Shown piece after piece: positions 24,459 through 31,126 of a stretch of 31,647 bases of DNA (positions within the stretch are counted from its first letter, which is position 1; each line of letters opens with the position of its first letter). The notes beneath the pieces were generated by a model, which made no database searches, had not been told where the DNA came from, and saw only the letters and a program-made list of their open reading frames with translations. Source of the DNA: Bacteroidota bacterium (lineage in GTDB: Bacteria > Bacteroidota > Bacteroidia > Chitinophagales > Chitinophagaceae). The stretch is taken from assembly GCA_021824855.1 (NCBI GenBank), contig JAKAJX010000205.1, forward strand, positions 1 to 31,647, in the 5' to 3' direction. The translations under genes were made by a program, and so were the position numbers.

Positions 24459-25817
24459 ATGGACATCAAAAATAATATTTTAGAAACTATTGGAAATACT
24501 CCGCTAATTAAGCTTAATAAAATAACAAAGGATTTTCCTTGTACTGTTTTAGCCAAGGTAGATTATTTTAACCCGGGTAATTCTATTAAAGATAGAATGG
24601 CTTTAAAAATGATAGAAGTAGCAGAACAAGAAGGAAAACTTAAACCCGGAGGAACTATTATAGAAGGCACAAGCGGCAATACAGGAATGGGCTTGGCTTT
24701 AGCGGCATGTGTAAAAGGCTACAAATGTATTTTTGTTACCACCGATAAACAAAGTAAAGAAAAAGCAGATATTTTAAAAGCTGTTGGTGCAGAGGTAATT
24801 GTTTGTCCTACCAATGTAACTCCCGAAGACCCTCAGAGTTATTATAGTGTAGCCAAAAGATTGGCAAAAGAAATTCCTAACTCCTATCATTGTAATCAAT
24901 ACGATAATCTTGCCAATCGGTTAGCTCATTACGAAAGTACAGGACCAGAAATTTGGAATCAAACCGATGGAAAAATAACCCATTTGGTATGCACCGCAGG
25001 AACAGGTGGAACCATTACAGGTACTGCAATGTATTTGAAAGAGAAAAATCCGGCAATTCAAATATGGGCTATTGATGTTTATGGTAGCTTACTTACAAAA
25101 TATTTTCGGACAGGAGAAATAGATTCAAATGAAGTTCATCCATATATCAGTGAAGGATTTGGGGAAGATTTTGTTCCCTTAAATTACGACATGAGTGTGA
25201 TTGATTATTTTGAACAAGTAACTGATAAAGATGGTGCAGTAATGGCAAGAAGAATTGCCAAAGAAGAAGGATTATTTTGCGGATATAGTGCCGGAAGTTG
25301 CTTACAAGGATTAATACAACTTAAGGATAAACTTAAAAAAGATGATTTGGTAGTTTGTATATTTCACGATCATGGCAGCCGTTATGTAGCCAAAATTTAT
25401 AACGATCAGTGGATGATGGAACGTGGCTTTTTAGATGTAAAAACTTTTAAAGATATTGTTAGTGGCAGAATTCATAAAAAGCTAATAACAGTACAACCTT
25501 CTCAAACAGTAGCAAATGCAGCGGAGCTAATGAAAAAATATGATATTGAACAAATTCCAATTTTTAGTGAAGGTGAACCCATTGGCTCTGTAAGCGAGAA
25601 TGGCTTATTTCAAAAAATATTCAGTAATCCTGATATTAAACACGCTCCCGTTGATACTGTGATGGAACGTGCATTCCCAGTTGTAGCTTTCGATACTCCG
25701 GTTGAAAGATTGGGCAGCTTAATTACAAAAGATAATGGTGCCGTTTTAGCTAAAGATGAAAAAGGCGATTATCATATTGTAACCAAGTACGATGTTATTC
25801 AAAGCTTAACTAAATAA
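24459..25817 (+). CDS. Cystathionine beta-synthase (PLP enzyme with C-terminal CBS domains)
   Basis: A 452-residue fold-type II PLP enzyme. K44 (NPGNSIKDRMAL) forms the Schiff base; TSGNTG (71-76) binds the substrate carboxylate, GTGGTITG the cofactor phosphate. The EGFGEDFVPLNYDMSVIDYFEQVTD segment and the presence of two C-terminal CBS motifs (about 330-450, VSGRIHKKLITVQPSQTVANAAELMKKYDIEQIPI and VMERAFPVVAFDTPVERLGSLI) indicate cystathionine beta-synthase rather than CysK/CysM. It condenses homocysteine with serine in transsulfuration; the CBS pair may bind an adenine-containing regulator such as S-adenosylmethionine, which is inference. It ends 19 bases before the left edge of the accessory block. 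Confidence 0.9.
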   Translation: MDIKNNILETIGNTPLIKLNKITKDFPCTVLAKVDYFNPGNSIKDRMALKMIEVAEQEGKLKPGGTIIEGTSGNTGMGLALAACVKGYKCIFVTTDKQSKEKADILKAVGAEVIVCPTNVTPEDPQSYYSVAKRLAKEIPNSYHCNQYDNLANRLAHYESTGPEIWNQTDGKITHLVCTAGTGGTITGTAMYLKEKNPAIQIWAIDVYGSLLTKYFRTGEIDSNEVHPYISEGFGEDFVPLNYDMSVIDYFEQVTDKDGAVMARRIAKEEGLFCGYSAGSCLQGLIQLKDKLKKDDLVVCIFHDHGSRYVAKIYNDQWMMERGFLDVKTFKDIVSGRIHKKLITVQPSQTVANAAELMKKYDIEQIPIFSEGEPIGSVSENGLFQKIFSNPDIKHAPVDTVMERAFPVVAFDTPVERLGSLITKDNGAVLAKDEKGDYHIVTKYDVIQSLTK

Positions 25818-25842
25818 ATCAAATCATTGTGTGCTAGTTTAA

Positions 25843-26706
25843 ATGAAGCCGTTTCCAAACATAGTAGAGAGAATTGCAGAAGCCGTTTCAAGAAAATTGG
25901 GACGAGAATCGACAATACGTAAAGTAAATAACTTTGAACAATACTTTATACTCGACCTTTCTTTCTCGTATTTCCAAAAAGCAGACAGAAATCGAAGAAA
26001 TGATTATCGGAGTGGTTTTCAATATTTCAAGGACGGTGATGAAAAGAATTGTTTGATATTTAATGTATCACATTCACCGATTATGTTTTCTTTCTTAGCT
26101 AAAAACTTTGACTACAAAACATTTAAAGAGGTTGTAAGAAATACAGCCAAGTTTAGAGACAGTAATTTTATAACATATAAACACCTCAAAGAAACAAAAA
26201 CTATTGCAGAGAAAGAGACGGAAACTTTTCTTATTGAATTAGAAAAAGTCGGAAAGTCTCGTTTTGATAAAGTAGCTTTTTCAAAGAATAATTCATCGGA
26301 AAAAGGAATTGGAAACATATTTTCGATAGGCATAGCTAGAGACTTTAACGAAACCCAAATAGATGAAATAATAGAAATGTCATGGGAGTTATTTATGTGG
26401 CTCTATCCGAGTAAACCACTTTTTGGTCGAAACGCATCACTTAACAGAAATCTACAAAAATTAGAGAGAATATGTGAAGTAAGTAGTATCCGAAAATTGC
26501 CAAAAGAAATAATTGGAACTAAGTGTAATGGACCAATTGAAGGAGCCCATATTAAGCCTCACAAACTTGGTGGCAGTGATAAACTTGAAAATGGACTTTG
26601 GCTTTGTTCAACACACCATAAACTAACTGAAGGAAAAATAAAAGGCAATAGAACAATGGACAAAATAAAAGTGAGCTACTCCGACCAAACCAGCACACAA
26701 CATTAG
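25843..26706 (+). CDS. HNH endonuclease domain protein
   Basis: A 287-residue protein. Residues about 1-215 are not recognisable to me: mixed alpha/beta, rich in Lys, Arg and aromatic residues (FILDLSFSYFQKADRNRRNDYRSGFQYF). The C-terminal part carries an HNH nuclease motif of the HNH_2 type: IEGAHIKPHKLGGSDKLENGLWLCSTHHKLTEGKI, with the AH, EN and HH positions all intact, so the nuclease is potentially active. Many proteins of this layout sit in defence or mobile regions, which fits the context, but the target is unknown. The gene's left edge follows the cystathionine beta-synthase gene by 25 bases, and its stop codon TAG (26704-26706) lies inside the first repeat copy, so the last residues are encoded by the repeat edge. 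Confidence 0.75.
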   Translation: MKPFPNIVERIAEAVSRKLGRESTIRKVNNFEQYFILDLSFSYFQKADRNRRNDYRSGFQYFKDGDEKNCLIFNVSHSPIMFSFLAKNFDYKTFKEVVRNTAKFRDSNFITYKHLKETKTIAEKETETFLIELEKVGKSRFDKVAFSKNNSSEKGIGNIFSIGIARDFNETQIDEIIEMSWELFMWLYPSKPLFGRNASLNRNLQKLERICEVSSIRKLPKEIIGTKCNGPIEGAHIKPHKLGGSDKLENGLWLCSTHHKLTEGKIKGNRTMDKIKVSYSDQTSTQH

Positions 26707-26768
26707 ATTTGCCGCAAATGTGGCTGGGCAGAATAACAATTCCACACCTGCAGCAATCCAGTTCGTTT
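26696..26768 (+). repeat. Cassette repeat copy 1 (attC-like, 73 bp)
   Basis: Aligns to the copy at 27253-27325 with 60 identical positions over 74 columns (my hand alignment), including a 19-base identical run from GAATAACAATTCC through ACACCT. CTGG (26724-26727) can pair with CCAG (26758-26761), and GCAAA with TTTGC farther out. It is more GC-rich than its surroundings and is followed 9 bases later by GTTAAAC, with AATGTT before the core pairing to AACATT at its start (26699-26704). Confidence 0.75.
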
Positions 26769-26839
26769 GCTGCAATGTTAAACGACCACCCAATCATGGT
26801 AAACAGGTTAACATTCCATTGCTGATTTTTATAAAAAAT

Positions 26840-27229
26840 ATGACAAAGACAGAAGACATAACACATTTTGCTCCGGAACTACATATTCCCAATGGGACAA
26901 TTGAAATTGACTTTTACAAAAAATTCGGAGCAACTGAAAATTTTTGCTTTCGCAACGATGATGGAAGTATTCATGTTGCTGAATTGGAAATTAACGGAGC
27001 AATTTTTCATGTGCACGAAACAATGCGTGATGCTCTTGAGCCAATAAGTGCAAAAGGTGTAACATCGGTTATCGGATTGTTTGTTCCTAATGTAGAGGAA
27101 GTAATGAATAAAGCTATTCAGGCAGGAGCAACAGAAATCAATCCTACAACAGACCACGATTATGGCTACAGACAAGGGATGTTTAAAGATCCTTTTGGAC
27201 ACTATTGGCAAATACAGAAAAAAATCTAA
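26840..27229 (+). CDS. VOC superfamily (glyoxalase/PhnB-like) protein
   Basis: A 129-residue protein of the vicinal-oxygen-chelate fold, built of two beta-alpha-beta-beta-beta units: HFAPELHIPNGTIEIDFYKKFGATENF and GSIHVAELEINGAIFHVHE in the first, GLFVPNVEEVMNKAIQAGATEINPTTDHDYGYRQGMFKDPFGHYWQIQ in the second. The DPFGHYWQI ending is typical of PhnB-like/bleomycin-resistance-like members. Candidate roles include metal-dependent isomerisation or binding of a toxic small molecule; the substrate is not readable. A longer open frame begins at 26720 but its first 40 codons are the repeat and spacer, so the ATG at 26840 is chosen. Small VOC proteins are common passengers in gene cassettes, which agrees with the flanking repeats. 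Confidence 0.85.
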   Translation: MTKTEDITHFAPELHIPNGTIEIDFYKKFGATENFCFRNDDGSIHVAELEINGAIFHVHETMRDALEPISAKGVTSVIGLFVPNVEEVMNKAIQAGATEINPTTDHDYGYRQGMFKDPFGHYWQIQKKI

Positions 27230-27252
27230 CTGAACAGCAAAATAGCACTGCT

Positions 27253-27325
27253 GGCAACACGGTGTTTGTCGCAAGTGCGGCTGGGCGGAATAACAATTCC
27301 ACACCTCAGCAAGCCCAGTTCGTTT
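27253..27325 (+). repeat. Cassette repeat copy 2 (attC-like, 73 bp)
   Basis: Second copy of the repeat at 26696-26768. It has better secondary structure: CTGGGC (27281-27286) pairs with GCCCAG (27313-27318), enclosing the hairpin GGAAT-AACA-ATTCC (27287-27300); AACACGGTGTT (27256-27266) is a palindrome near its left end. The right end runs into GTTTAAA and stops 5 bases before the ABC-F stop codon. Confidence 0.75.
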
Positions 27326-27330
27326 AAAAG

Positions 27331-29292
27331 TTATTTATCAACGCTATTCTCTAAATCTATTATTTTTTCGAATAACAATTCGTATTCCTTATTAGCTGCT
27401 TTTATTTGCTGCTGAAGAAGCGTATATTCTTGCTCTAATTGCAAAAACTTGTTTTTGTCTTTATAACTTTCAGGATGCGAAAGAGCTAATTCAACATCAA
27501 TTTTTTTATTATTCATCTTCAAAATATCTTCTTCCAATTTTTGAAATTGACGTTGTACTTTTTGCAATTCTTTTTTCTGTTCTTTACTAATATTATTTTG
27601 TATTGCTTGAACAGGTTTCGGTTTTTCTTCTATTATGGCAGGCGTAGTATTATCAACAGCAATTTGTTCTTTTTTCCTTATTAATTCTTGCTTAGCCATT
27701 CTCTCTTTCCATTCAACCCATTCGGCATAAGTTCCCTTAAATTCTTTTATTTCATAATCAACTATTTCCCATATTTTATTAGCAGTTTGAGAAATAAAGT
27801 ATCGATCATGGCTCACCAAAATATAACTTCCTTCATATTTATTTAATGCCTCTGCTAATAGTTCTACCGAATGCATATCTAAGTGGTTGGTAGGTTCATC
27901 TAATAACAAAAAATTACTTTTACTTACAATTACTTTAGCTAAAGCCACTCTTGCTTTTTCTCCTCCACTTAATACTTTAATTCTTTTATCGGTATCATCG
28001 CCACTAAACAAGAAACAACCCAAAATAGTTCTTAATTCTAAATCGGTTTTATTGCTACCACAATGTTGCATTTCTTCCAAGATAGTATGATTAAGGTTTA
28101 ATGCCTCTAATTGATGTTGGGCATAAAAACTTTCTTGTACGTTATAACCCCAATTTCTTTCGCCGATAAATGATTCGGCTCCTGCAATCATTCTTAAAAC
28201 GGTTGATTTACCCTTTCCATTGGCACCAATCAGAGCAATTTTATCGCCTCTATTGATTTCGGCATGGGTGTTCTGAACGATTTGAATATCATTAAAATTT
28301 TTTGAAACATCTTTCAGTTCACAAATAATTTTTCCGGGTTGTTTATCTATTTGAAAGTTAATTCTAATATTTGGTCGTTCTATTTCAGTTTGTTCAATTC
28401 GTTCCAATTTATCTAATCGTTTCATGGCACTTTGTGCGGCAGCAGCTTTAGTAGCTTTTGCTCTAAAACGCTCTATAAACCGTTCTTGTTGCCGTATATA
28501 ATCTTGCTGATTTTCGTAGGCTTTCTGCTGTAACTCTATTCTTATTTGCTTTTCCTTTTCATAAAACTCATAATTGCCGGTATAAATATGCAGTTGTTGT
28601 TGATAAAGTTCAACAATTTTATTAACCATTCTATTCAGAAAAAATTTATCGTGACTAACAATTACTACACTTCCCTGATAATGTTTTAGATACTTTTCGA
28701 GCCATTCAATAGAGGGTAAATCCAAGTGATTGGTAGGTTCATCCAATAACAGCACATCGGGTTGTTGTAAAATCATTTTTGCCAATAAAACCCTCATACG
28801 CCAACCACCACTAAATTCTTTGTATGGCCTTTGTAAATCGGCATTAGAAAAGCCCAATCCTTGCAACACTTCTTCGGTTTTATGATGAATAGTATAACCG
28901 CCCAGTATTTCTAATTCGTGTAATTTTTCCGAATAGAGATGTAATAATTTTTCATCCGATGTTTGTTCTAATTCTTTTCCCAACAATTCTATTTCTTTCT
29001 CAATATCTTTTACTTTTTGAAATGCTCCCATTGCTACTTCTAAAATAGAATCGTTGGTATCGAAACTCAATAAATCTTGATGCAAATAGCCAATAGATGT
29101 TTCTTTGCTTTTTTCCACAGTTCCTTTAGAGGGCAAATACTCTCCTACCAATACTTTTAACAAGGTAGATTTGCCGGTTCCATTATAGCCAATTAACCCA
29201 ACTCTGTCTCCCGGATGTATATGCCATGTTGCTTCTTCAACAATCACTCTTGCCCCAAATTCAAAAGTTACATTTTGTAAACCAATTAGCAT
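27331..29292 (-). CDS. ABC-F family ATPase (Uup/EttA-like ribosome-associated)
   Basis: A 653-residue soluble protein with two ABC ATPase domains and no membrane segments. Walker A GYNGTGKSTLLK and GANGKGKSTVLR; signatures FSGGWRMRV and LSGGEKARV; Walker B LLLDEPTNHLD in both halves, all diagnostic of ABC-F. The inter-domain linker carries the arm segment (about 240-315, RFRAKATKAAAAQSAMKRLDKLERIE), and a C-terminal coiled coil (about 560-653) resembles Uup/YheS-type members. ABC-F proteins bind the ribosomal E site to aid stalled translation or, in some cases, give antibiotic resistance; which applies here is unknown. The ATG at 29292 is preferred over the upstream one at 29313 because a -7 box lies at 29311-29318. 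Confidence 0.93.
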   Translation of the reverse strand: MLIGLQNVTFEFGARVIVEEATWHIHPGDRVGLIGYNGTGKSTLLKVLVGEYLPSKGTVEKSKETSIGYLHQDLLSFDTNDSILEVAMGAFQKVKDIEKEIELLGKELEQTSDEKLLHLYSEKLHELEILGGYTIHHKTEEVLQGLGFSNADLQRPYKEFSGGWRMRVLLAKMILQQPDVLLLDEPTNHLDLPSIEWLEKYLKHYQGSVVIVSHDKFFLNRMVNKIVELYQQQLHIYTGNYEFYEKEKQIRIELQQKAYENQQDYIRQQERFIERFRAKATKAAAAQSAMKRLDKLERIEQTEIERPNIRINFQIDKQPGKIICELKDVSKNFNDIQIVQNTHAEINRGDKIALIGANGKGKSTVLRMIAGAESFIGERNWGYNVQESFYAQHQLEALNLNHTILEEMQHCGSNKTDLELRTILGCFLFSGDDTDKRIKVLSGGEKARVALAKVIVSKSNFLLLDEPTNHLDMHSVELLAEALNKYEGSYILVSHDRYFISQTANKIWEIVDYEIKEFKGTYAEWVEWKERMAKQELIRKKEQIAVDNTTPAIIEEKPKPVQAIQNNISKEQKKELQKVQRQFQKLEEDILKMNNKKIDVELALSHPESYKDKNKFLQLEQEYTLLQQQIKAANKEYELLFEKIIDLENSVDK

Positions 29293-29310
29293 TATTTTGT
29301 TTTTTGGCTG

Positions 29311-29318
29311 CAAAGGTA
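29311..29318 (-). promoter_or_regulatory. -7 element of the ABC-F promoter
   Basis: Minus-strand TACCTTTG, a perfect TAnnTTTG match, 18 bases before the ABC-F ATG. No clear -33 TTTG is seen at the expected distance. It overlaps the upstream part of the divergent lipoprotein promoter. Confidence 0.55.
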
Positions 29319-29319
29319 A

Positions 29320-29349
29320 TTGCCACAGCTACATTTTTAAGTAGTTTTG
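29320..29349 (+). promoter_or_regulatory. Bacteroidota-type promoter of the DUF3347 lipoprotein gene
   Basis: TTG (29320-29322), 19-base spacer, perfect -7 box TAGTTTTG (29342-29349). The ATG at 29368 is 18 bases downstream; a TTG start at 29347 lies within the -7 box and is therefore unlikely. Confidence 0.65.
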
Positions 29350-29367
29350 ATAATTGAATCCAAGAAA

Positions 29368-29934
29368 ATGAAATTATTTTTCGTATCCCTACTATTAATT
29401 GCCAGTATAGCTTGCAATAGCAATAAAATACCTAATAACGGTTTATTATCTACTGCAAAAAATATAAAACCTTCTTTAAGCATAACATTCGATAGCTCTA
29501 TCAATAAATTAGTAACCAATTATTTTCATTTGAAAGATAATTTTATTACCGAAAATGATAAGCTAATTAATTTTTATGCCAGCGAAATACAGAAAAATGC
29601 AGATTCGTTAAATTTTGCCGAATGCAAAGCCGATTCTATTACTACCGAATTAGCAAAAATTAATGCAGAAAGTATTAGTGCAGAAATGCAAGCATTATTA
29701 GAAGAACCCAATATTAATTCGAAAAGAAAATCCTTATACTTAGTAAGTGAAGAAGTGTTTGATTTATTAAAAGTGATGCAATACGATAACCAGAACGTGT
29801 ATAAATTATATTGCCCCGATGCACTTGATGGATCCGGAGCAAATTGGCTAAGTAAATCAACAGATATTCGTAATCCATATTTACCCAAAACAATGCTTAC
29901 CAATGGCAAAGTTATTGATACATTGCATTTTTAA
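29368..29934 (+). CDS. DUF3347-like lipoprotein
   Basis: A 188-residue lipoprotein: MKLFFVSLLLIASIAC is a lipobox-type signal with the lipidated Cys at residue 16. The mature part is a helical domain (FDSSINKLVTNYFHLKDNFITENDKLINFYASEIQKNADSL), ending in YCPDALDGSGANWLSKSTDIRNPYLPKTMLTNGKV. This ending matches the DUF3347 hallmark (YCPMA...G..WLS....IRNPYFG..ML.CG.V), a domain found alone or fused to metal-efflux membrane-fusion proteins. Two normally conserved positions differ: CPM is CPD, and the final CG is NG, so a metal-binding Met and Cys appear lost. It is divergent from the ABC-F gene and its stop overlaps the DUF2252 gene by 4 bases, tail to tail. Confidence 0.75.
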   Translation: MKLFFVSLLLIASIACNSNKIPNNGLLSTAKNIKPSLSITFDSSINKLVTNYFHLKDNFITENDKLINFYASEIQKNADSLNFAECKADSITTELAKINAESISAEMQALLEEPNINSKRKSLYLVSEEVFDLLKVMQYDNQNVYKLYCPDALDGSGANWLSKSTDIRNPYLPKTMLTNGKVIDTLHF

Positions 29935-31112
29935 ACATTGACTTCAGCAATAAAAGATTGGTAATACGTTTGTACTTGCCGGGTATATTTTTCTGCAAAT
30001 TGCAACAGCTTATTCTCCCATTGCAAATGTTTTTCTGCAAATGCAATTAATTCATCTGCTATCACCGATCCATTTCGCCCCGTACTTCTTAAATGAGCAG
30101 ATGCTGCCACTTCAGCCATAGTTTGTAAAATATTTTCTAACTTTTTTAATTTGCCATTGCATAAACTTAAATCCATTTTATCGGCACTGGGCTGCAACTG
30201 TTTCATAACAAAATATTGTTTATTAAACTGTAGCGGTTGTAATAAAGCAGGTGAAATGTGTTGCATCATTTCTTGCACAAATACAATTCTTTCTGCCTCG
30301 TTATTAAATAGGGGTTGCTGTTGCACATATTGTTGTAAACAAGCGACTTTTGATTCTTTCATATCTAATAATACAAAAGATTTTTCTTGCATTTTTTTTG
30401 CCAAAATAATATATCTATCTACTCCAATACTTCCCGTACCTGCTATTCTTATGGCAGCATCTGTGAAAACATATTTACCATTATGGTATTGATTGCTCCA
30501 TTTATTAAAAAATGTTTTTAGTGCATTTTTAGTCCGTTTAGTAAGTGCTATTGTTTTTTGATCATCAATTAAAAGCATTTTACCGTTTTTTGTTTTAATT
30601 GTATGCGACTTGATTAAATCTGAATTAGATCTTTCACTTACTTGCACTATTAACTGCTTTAAAATACCACTGGCAGTATTTCTTTCAATAACCAATGATT
30701 TCCCTTTTTGCAAATTTTTTATATACTCGGATAAGAAGGAAGCCGCTATTTTTTTAGATTTTAATTTAGATAAATGCATATCCTTCGCAGCTAAAAAAAT
30801 ACTGGTAAGCATACGCGATATTTCCCAACTAACAGGTGCTAAAACGGCTTCATCAAAATCATTCAAATCAAAATATTCTAATTTATTATCTCCTTTATAC
30901 GTGCCAAAATTTTCAACGTGCAAATCGCCGCAAATCCACGATACAGTTTCATCTTCCCAATTTTGCCAATGTGCAAAATCTTCATAAAACAAATGACAAG
31001 TTCCTCTAAAAAACCTAAATGCCGATTGCTTCATGGCTTTATATTTAAAAAGCAATAATTGCTGGTTTCTATCCTTATTATACTTTTGTATGCGATGCCA
31101 AACTGTACTCAT
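29931..31112 (-). CDS. DUF2252 family protein (kinase-like fold)
   Basis: A 393-residue member of DUF2252, a family of unknown biochemical function with a phosphotransferase/kinase-like core. ICGDLHVENFGTY (60-72) corresponds to a catalytic loop (D63, N68), and YFDLNDFDEAVLAP (80-93) holds further acidic residues (D82, D85, D87) comparable to metal-binding positions. FFRGTCHLFYEDF (34-46) is the N-terminal family signature. The C-terminal half, with LRSTGRNGSVIADEL, is typical. No signal peptide, so it is cytosolic. Substrate unknown. It ends in a 4-base overlap with the DUF3347 lipoprotein gene, and its start codon lies 14 bases from the start of the divergent metal-receptor gene, whose promoter is inside this gene. 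Confidence 0.9.
   Translation of the reverse strand: MSTVWHRIQKYNKDRNQQLLLFKYKAMKQSAFRFFRGTCHLFYEDFAHWQNWEDETVSWICGDLHVENFGTYKGDNKLEYFDLNDFDEAVLAPVSWEISRMLTSIFLAAKDMHLSKLKSKKIAASFLSEYIKNLQKGKSLVIERNTASGILKQLIVQVSERSNSDLIKSHTIKTKNGKMLLIDDQKTIALTKRTKNALKTFFNKWSNQYHNGKYVFTDAAIRIAGTGSIGVDRYIILAKKMQEKSFVLLDMKESKVACLQQYVQQQPLFNNEAERIVFVQEMMQHISPALLQPLQFNKQYFVMKQLQPSADKMDLSLCNGKLKKLENILQTMAEVAASAHLRSTGRNGSVIADELIAFAEKHLQWENKLLQFAEKYTRQVQTYYQSFIAEVNV
31059..31088 (+). promoter_or_regulatory. Bacteroidota-type promoter of the metal-receptor gene, inside DUF2252
   Basis: TTG (31059-31061), 19-base spacer, perfect -7 box TACTTTTG (31081-31088), giving a leader of about 30 bases to the ATG at 31127. The whole promoter lies within the first codons of the DUF2252 gene on the other strand. 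Confidence 0.6.
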
Positions 31113-31126
31113 AAATAAATTATTAA

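Larger units (their letters stand above)
25837..27328 (+). mobile_element. Candidate two-gene cassette block between CBS and ABC-F genes
   Basis: Order read directly from sequence: core GTTTAAA (25837-25843), HNH gene, repeat copy 1 (26696-26768), core GTTAAAC (26777-26783), VOC gene, repeat copy 2 (27253-27325), core GTTTAAA (27322-27328). The block fills exactly the space between the convergent ends of cystathionine beta-synthase and the ABC-F gene (the right core ends 2 bases before its stop codon). GTTAAAC matches the integron core consensus GTTRRRY; the outer cores do not match fully. No recombinase is present. A mobile gene-cassette array is an inference from this regular layout. Confidence 0.45.

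Noticed and set aside
26720..26839. 40-codon N-terminal extension of the VOC protein
   Set aside because: It is translated repeat and spacer sequence; the VOC fold starts after the ATG at 26840.
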